Shown: piece by piece, positions 58,551 to 64,000 of the stretch | Layout of the letters: each line of letters starts with the position of its first letter | Numbering within the stretch: the first letter of the stretch is position 1 | NCBI GenBank assembly: GCA_019828595.1 | Contig: JAHQRK010000012.1 | Coordinates: 620,001 to 684,000 of the forward strand | DNA: 64,000 bases | Direction of reading: 5' to 3' | Origin: Aphanomyces cochlioides | Lineage: Eukaryota; Oomycota; Saprolegniomycetes; Saprolegniales; Verrucalvaceae | Translations under genes and position numbers: made by a program | The notes under the pieces: generated by a model | The model's database searches: none | The model's input: the letters and a program-made list of their open reading frames with translations, nothing else | What the model was told of the DNA's origin: nothing

Positions 58551-58727
58551 CTTATCTACTTCGTGTACATATTTGAGCCTTCTCTCTCAGACCGTAGTCT
58601 CATTCCACAGTAGAAGAATGGGCTTCTCCATCGCGAGCCTAACAGCGTCAACTCACGGGACGTAATACAAATTTATGGAAAGGAGACAAAAGAAACGATA
58701 AATAAGGGCAATAAGCAGAGGAAACTA

Positions 58728-59303
58728 TCATGCAATCGCAACAGGATGCGGTGGATGTGAGTCGAAGCACGTGTCATCGACTTTGGCCCGACTTGTCAGG
58801 GATTCCAGCATGGATGAGATTGATTTACGCAAGGATCGCATGCGAAATCCTCGCGTTGGGGTCGTCGACGTCGATGCAGCTGGTGCGGGTCGTTGATAGA
58901 CATGTAGAGCTTCTTCAAGCCGTAGCCGTTCGTGCTCGTGTTGGATTTCAGTCATTGCATCTTCTTCCTGGAAATAGCGTCGCTGCCAAGTCAGGATGGC
59001 TTTGCCCCACGCTGATCGAACCTCCGGGCTTCCTGCGCTCATTTCGACAATTTCTTTTGGCGCGAGTGCATACGAACGGTCTTTGACGAGAACTCGTTGC
59101 GCTTCGACGAAAAAGCTGAATGGAATCTTGTCCGTTCGCGCTTGGGCTTTGACGTCAACTTTGCAGCCCGAGAGGCGAAACTCGTCCGTTTGCTTGGCAG
59201 ACGTCTCGTGAGAGGCGTAAAAACGCAGATAGCCATGCTCGAGCCGGCAGTATCGTACTTTCGATGGTTTCTTCGAGCTGTGATGGATCAAATACCCTTC
59301 CAT
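58728..59303 (-). CDS. Small PH-domain protein
   Basis: Single exon, 191 residues. The N-terminal two thirds is a PH domain: MEGYLIHHSSKKPSKVRYCR, then LEHGYLRFYASHETS, FRLSGCKVDV, PFSFFVEAQRVLVKDRSYAL and the closing Trp helix RSAWGKAILTWQRRYFQE. The tail is charged and Ser/Thr-rich (RMRSLRKSISSMLESLTSRA), which may bind membranes or be phosphorylated. Lies about 180 bp from PI3K copy 6, with which it converges, and could read its lipid product, but no specificity can be seen. No other domain is present. Confidence 0.8.
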   Translation of the reverse strand: MEGYLIHHSSKKPSKVRYCRLEHGYLRFYASHETSAKQTDEFRLSGCKVDVKAQARTDKIPFSFFVEAQRVLVKDRSYALAPKEIVEMSAGSPEVRSAWGKAILTWQRRYFQEEDAMTEIQHEHERLRLEEALHVYQRPAPAASTSTTPTRGFRMRSLRKSISSMLESLTSRAKVDDTCFDSHPPHPVAIA

Positions 59304-59888
59304 GGCGTGAAGATTGCAAAATGAGCGACAGATGACGCCGCCACCTCGCCTTGGAGTGTTACAAGCAAGAGAGTAACGGAAGACGACGAATCCAATCAGC
59401 AGCGCACGAACGACGAATCTTTCGATTCGATTGGTCTGTTGTTTCTTTTTTCGAACAACTCGAATTTTGACTTGATTTCACTATGGCCGGGCGACACCCT
59501 CATCCAAAAATACTTATTCCAAGATCTTTCAAGGTTGCAAAGTTCCAGATGCTGCTTCGATTCACGCTGGCGGCATTCACGCGTGGCGTTGCTTTTTTGC
59601 GTCATGCAATTGTCTAGCCGAGACAAGCTTTCCCGGTTACGTTGGTAATTGCATTGCTCGTCGAGGAGACAGAGCACATCTCGCCTGCAAATGAACCAAG
59701 GAAATGTCGACTCACATGTATAATATATATAAAGTAAGCAATATTTATATGTATTATTGTATGTAAATTTTAAAAAAATCCCATGCAAATATATTAATAC
59801 TCTAACACACCCTTAAGAAATATGCAAAATATCTTGTCTTTTGAGAACGTGAGGCTGTTTTTGGAGCTGTTCCATCTCGTCTCCAACT
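59304..59888. other. Intergenic region, no gene seen
   Basis: AT-rich, with short frames only. Contains the presumed promoter of the PH protein and the 3' flank of the DENN gene. Confidence 0.4.
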
Positions 59889-62800
59889 TTATGGTTCATC
59901 GACAGACGAAGCAGTCGTAGCCATGGATTCCATGCGATCCACGCGTTCCTTTTCGGACAACTTGTCGTCTGGTGTATCGCCCTTGAGAGAGTCTTAAACG
60001 GCGTATCGATGCAACATGTACCTGAAGAAGTTGGCGTGCCAACACTTGACACGCTGCCAAGCCGTCGTTTTCACTTTGCATGCCCAGCACAAAGTGACAG
60101 AGTTGTTGAACGTCCGTAAGCTCCATTGTCGATGGCTCTTCATAGTCGACTTCGATAAGAAACGAATCGAGAGGGCAGTCCAATGCAAGGCATTTGACGA
60201 CAATATTCCAGTACACGTGGGGATCTTTGATAAACCATTCGTGGAGAAACATGGGAGAAGTCTCACTGGTGCCACTACCGCTCGTCACGCGGGCGTGAAG
60301 GTAGCTCCATGAAAAGTATGGAATTGGTGGCGATGGTGGCTGGCCCCGGCAACGAACGCAAAAGTATGGACTGAAGGCTTCATGGCAAATTGGACAAGCA
60401 GCTCGGAAATGTTGCTGAAGCTCCGCCTCGGAGATGCGGTAGCCACACGCCGCACAGTCGCTCAAAAGGGTGATGCGAATGCCGCGCTCAAAGAGTTCGC
60501 CAAATCGATCATGTAATTGCCGACGAGGACGGAGAGGCACGATTGAGTTCTACGGGCAGACATTAGACAGGCAGTTTGGAAAGAAGCCAACCGCCTGAAA
60601 GACATCTTCGACAATGTTGAGGCCGCGTAGGAAGCTCAATGTCAATGGACGCGGTGCGTCCATGAGGTGGTGAACGATATCGTCAAAAGGGAGAAGGAGT
60701 ACAGACTTGCCATCGATCGTTTCAAGGACATCATCTTGCTCAACGCGACAATTTTCATCCCTTGAGAGGACTTCAGCACGACGAAGCAAGCATTCAACAA
60801 GAGGACATACCGGTGTTGGAAGCCAGAGACTTGACATCCTGCCTTATCGTTGAATGGCTGTAAGACCATCCCAAGCGATCCAATGCCAAAGGTTGCATAC
60901 ACTCGATACACCAAAGGTTCTAGTTCGACTTCCACACAGGTTGCCAACCCCATCGAGGAAGTCGATTCAATCGCCATGGCATTGCTGATTCGAGATCGTG
61001 GACTTGTGGTGGCGGCTTTATGTATTTGAATCTGCGCGAGCCACGTGATGGCTGTAACAATATCGCCTTGATCAATCCACGTCTTGACGAGCCAGCTAAA
61101 AGGTCGCCAGAGACCCTTTTGGTTGAAAATACTCGGCAGAGGATTTTGCCCCAAGCATGTAGCCCATACTGCATCCAAGTCTTCTCGATGCGGGGCATCA
61201 CTGCATGCTCCAAAGGCATGGATCAAATCAACGTAAGCTTGCTAGAATTTTTTCAGTGCTTGTTCGAGCTCAACGAATGTACCTCGAGCTGGGCAGGTTT
61301 CTTGGCTATCCAAGCTTCGTCGAGGCGTTGCGTACACTCGGCTATAGTTTGATTGCACGCCACATTGGAGCAGCCAAGAGGAGCTTGAAGCCAACTGTGG
61401 ACTGGAATGTCTGCCGCAGTTTTCGACCTGTGGAACTGAAGCCTTGGACTCAAATGGCTTCCAATTGTCTTGGCACGATGAAAGATTGCAGGTGGTGCTT
61501 TATCCAATTTGCCACCGTGAAGCCAATTGTCAAGCCACTCGACTACCGTCGAGTTTGGTTTCTAGGTATCCACATGAGTCACACTTTGGCAGACTACTGA
61601 AAGACCTTGGTGCTGTCAGGTTTGGCAGCAGACACTTCCGGTGCGTCATAAGGCAGTCGTGATCGCGGCGAGGTTATTGCATCCATGGCAAGGACAGGAA
61701 ACTCGGCAGTTTCTGATTCAGACTCGAGCGAGTCAACAAAGATGGCCATTTCGGATGTGAAAAGAGGTCGTAGAGCGATGTGTGGCGGCTCAACCTTGGC
61801 ACTCACTTGATCGTCATCAGCGATATTATTCCGTGGAGACATTGTCGATGATCCCTGAGCAAAGTATTGTTGATATGCCGATGTTTCGTTCCACGCAGCG
61901 AAAAAGCTCTACGCTTATCACTCAGCCTTCTTCCAACGCGTCATTCGTACCTTGTCTTGCGATGGTCTGGAGACAACAAACTTCTTTCCACTTGCATCGA
62001 GGTACTCCATCACAACGCCTCGAATCAGCTTGACCATCTTACGCCGAAGCAGAGTCAGAGGTGTTAGAAAATAGGACGCCTCAGTCTTGTGTGATGTTAA
62101 TCCTCTTAGCCGCTGGTGCATAATAGTCCGACGGTCATATAATTGTCGAGGCAGCTGCCCTGCTTCAGCATGAGCTTCAGTGATCTTGCTTATCAAGCTT
62201 TCAGCTGCTTCTGGTAGCTCTGGAAGCAGCTTGTGCGATCCATACAATCGATTCTCACGCAAGTCAAACCGTACAACTGACTACAACTTGAAGTGAGTGG
62301 ACATAATTTCGAGCCACCGACCGCTGGTGATGCCAATGAGGCTGGATGGGCCACTTGCGAAACATGCGCGCCAGCAATAAATGGCACAGGTGCATCCAGG
62401 AGCGTGTGGATGTCGATACCATGTGGGATCACGGGGATGAAAACATGGTCCCATTGAAGAGGCACAATCAAACGACGTAGTGTTTCCGCAACTGCGGTGA
62501 TAAACACATTATCCGAGCCGATGATCAGTATTGAGTGCTCAAGTAGCACGTGGTGCAGTAAAGTGACAAGGTTGTCAGCATCAACGAGCTGGAAGGTGTA
62601 CTCGATAAACTCCCAATCGAGTGCCGTGGATGGAAGCAGCACCTCAGTCTAAGCATATTAATAGTTCAGCTTATGACCCGAACAAAGACTTACCCCAGCT
62701 ACAGAGCACAAGACGCCAGCAGAGCCTTGACGTGGAACTGGGACTTCATGCAAGATATTGATCAAGCATTGCTCGACAAAATGCACTGGATTATCCGGGT

Positions 62801-63160
62801 GTGCCTCATTCCAGCGGTGTTGTCGTGTTCCAAGGACAGCCAATTGCTCCAGGTACTTGAGAAATGGGGTATACAAGGAGTATTTCGTCACAAAGCAAAT
62901 TGATGTGAGTGTTGTTGTGTCTGAATGGTTATTGGAAGTCGACGAGAAAATGCAAAAGGAAGCGCCATGCAGCGTTGTTCCAGTAGCTGTGGTTAAGACG
63001 AATGCATTGTACATGGCAGGAGGAGCATTTCCACTTCGACTTGGGAAAAGAAACTACATGGATGGCGAGTCACAAAGTGAAACAAGACAACGATTTGAAC
63101 GCACCAAGAGAATGCTCTGCGGATACTCGTCACGGTCATGGTTTTGCGGTGGGTATTGAA
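59889..63160 (-). CDS. DENND4-like DENN-domain protein (Rab guanine-nucleotide exchange factor) with PDZ-like insert
   Basis: Multi-exon. Order along the minus strand: uDENN (MYNAFVLTTATGTTLHGASF, then ICFVTKYSLYTPFLKYLEQL); core DENN (FQLVDADNLVTLLHHVLLE, SILIIGSDNVFITAVAETLR, WDHVFIPVIPHGI, LLDAPVPFIAGAH; 62642-62300); dDENN-like region; a helical PPR-like stretch (60920-61226); a PDZ-like domain (GSLGMVLQPF, then DDVLETIDGKSVLLLPFDDI); and a C-terminal zinc-finger plus FLHEWFIKDPHVYWNIVVKC. The last block resembles the C-terminus of animal DENND4 (CPFC finger, then SFINQHPIIFWNLVWYF, by memory). DENND4 activates Rab10. After the last intron the protein ends EKERVDRMESMATTASSVDEP at 59889; read without it the frame runs into chance sequence. 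The 5' end is uncertain: more exons may lie up to about 63500. Confidence 0.8.
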
Positions 63161-63669
63161 AAATGATCGAATGGGATGTAGCTACGAGGTTGATATACAC
63201 TGAACCAACCTTATTCAGCTGCTATTACCGGTCTTGGTTGCCACAAAGAAGTACTCTATCAAACGTGGATCGGCGTCGTCGTCCATCGTCGAAAGATCGC
63301 AATGTCGTTTCACCAGTCTTTCTTATCCGGATTCATTCGGATAATCGAAAGCATTTATCCGAATAAAGAGTTCATCCGGTAGGGTACGGATAAATGGGTT
63401 TTTATCCGGTATTCCGGAAAATTGACCAAAGTACTGGTAGTATCGTTTTTGACCATGAAGCAGTCGAAAGCGGGGAAGATGCCGTGTCTTGTCTGGCCAA
63501 CCTGACATAAATGGAATACGGTGTCCCTGCCTCTGCACCCCTACAACGCATTAGGTGTTGATTTGTGGTGACTACACTATCGTTTTCGATTTGATATGAA
63601 GTACATGCATGTTGTCATGAACTGTCAAAGAAAATGTGGACTAGCTGTCATTTTGTCATTTTGCAAGGC
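63161..63669. other. Divergent spacer between the DENN gene and the last gene
   Basis: Contains the TTATCCGNA cluster and possibly a first exon of the DENN gene. No other gene seen. Confidence 0.35.
63322..63418. promoter_or_regulatory. Dense cluster of TTATCCGNA words near the DENN gene 5' end
   Basis: TTATCCGGAT, TTCGGATAA, TTTATCCGAA, CATCCGGT, ACGGATAAA and TTTATCCGGT, with ATTCCGGA, occur within about 100 bp on both strands. May be a binding array or a small repeat; cannot be told from sequence alone. Confidence 0.4.
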
Positions 63670-64000
63670 ATGGATCAACTAAGTGGGAACTATTTCATGG
63701 AGCTGAAGCACGTTAAGTTTCCGTCGTGTGACGATGAATTTCGAGTACTTTTCTCAACAAATGTGACTTCCACGTCGTTTGCCCTCTCGTTAGTGTCCAA
63801 GAAGTCCAAACTTCACTGGTACACCACCCCTCTCTTGACTTCAACCGACATACAGCTACAACGTAGGGAGCGACAAGTGAACGCTGTCGCGGATGTTACT
63901 ACAACTTCTGAAGTTTCTGCAAAAGAGGTCATTTCAACATTACTGGTGAGTATAACTTTCCCATTGTGAGATGTCGTTCACTCAATGTTGCTTAAGGAGG
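63670..64000 (+). CDS. Start of an unidentified gene, cut by window end
   Basis: ATG at 63670 opens MDQLSGNYFMELKHVKFPSC, then RVLFSTNVTSTSFALSLVSK and EVSAKEVISTLL, followed by a GTGAGT donor at about 63941, so the open frame is exon 1. The beta-rich beginning (SFALSLVSKKSKLHWYTTPL) is protein-like. I do not recognise a family; more of the gene lies outside the window. Confidence 0.5.

Noticed and set aside
1..64000. CRISPR arrays, rRNA, tRNA, bacterial operons, prophage
   Set aside because: Looked for regular spaced repeats, rRNA cores and cloverleaf motifs. None was found, and the short spliceosomal introns show eukaryotic DNA.

Overview
The window looks like nuclear DNA of an oomycete, most like the Saprolegniales (Aphanomyces/Saprolegnia). 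This is inferred from gene style, not from a search: compact genes on both strands, GT-AG introns of only about 30-60 nt, a TKL-type protein kinase, and expanded multidomain signalling proteins joined to PH, FYVE, TBC and DENN modules. No rRNA, tRNA, CRISPR array or bacterial operon was seen.

Left part (1-19.3 kb): a minus-strand ACBP-FYVE-TBC protein; a plus-strand sestrin converging on a GNAT acetyltransferase; a 708-bp foldback element; a p47-type SEP-UBX gene; a coiled-coil gene with a beta-rich C-terminus; a decayed Tc1/mariner-like element holding a nested small element and a perfect 37-bp hairpin; an intron-free NRAMP metal transporter; a secreted protein of unknown function; and two tandem Golgi-type glycosyltransferases with DxD motifs.

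Middle (19.3-27.3 kb): a repeat-rich stretch with two copies of one 711-bp pogo-like element in opposite orientation, then a YSL/OPT-type transporter with strongly C-biased codons.

Right part (27.3-58.6 kb): the main feature is a cluster of six related phosphoinositide 3-kinase genes in order + - + + - +. The five intact copies share the layout PH - Ras-binding - C2 - PH - PIK helical - PI3K catalytic. Two PH domains inside a class I/II-like PI3K is not an architecture I know from animals, fungi or plants. The first copy lacks the second PH and is fused behind a TKL-like protein kinase. Its lipid-kinase catalytic residues are all replaced, its protein-kinase HRD is HRE, and its reading frame is broken. 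Between copies 1 and 2 lie two Thr/Pro-rich secreted or membrane proteins. A PH-domain protein (58.7-59.3 kb), a DENND4-like Rab exchange factor with a PDZ-like insert (59.9-63.2 kb) and the start of an unidentified gene (63.7 kb onward) close the window.

Read together, the window is rich in phosphoinositide and vesicle-traffic functions: PI3K production, PH and FYVE readers, Rab GAP (TBC) and Rab GEF (DENN). Sestrin and the metal transporters add nutrient and metal handling. Exon ends were placed by eye from GT-AG sites and family conservation; 5' ends of the multi-exon genes are the least certain.
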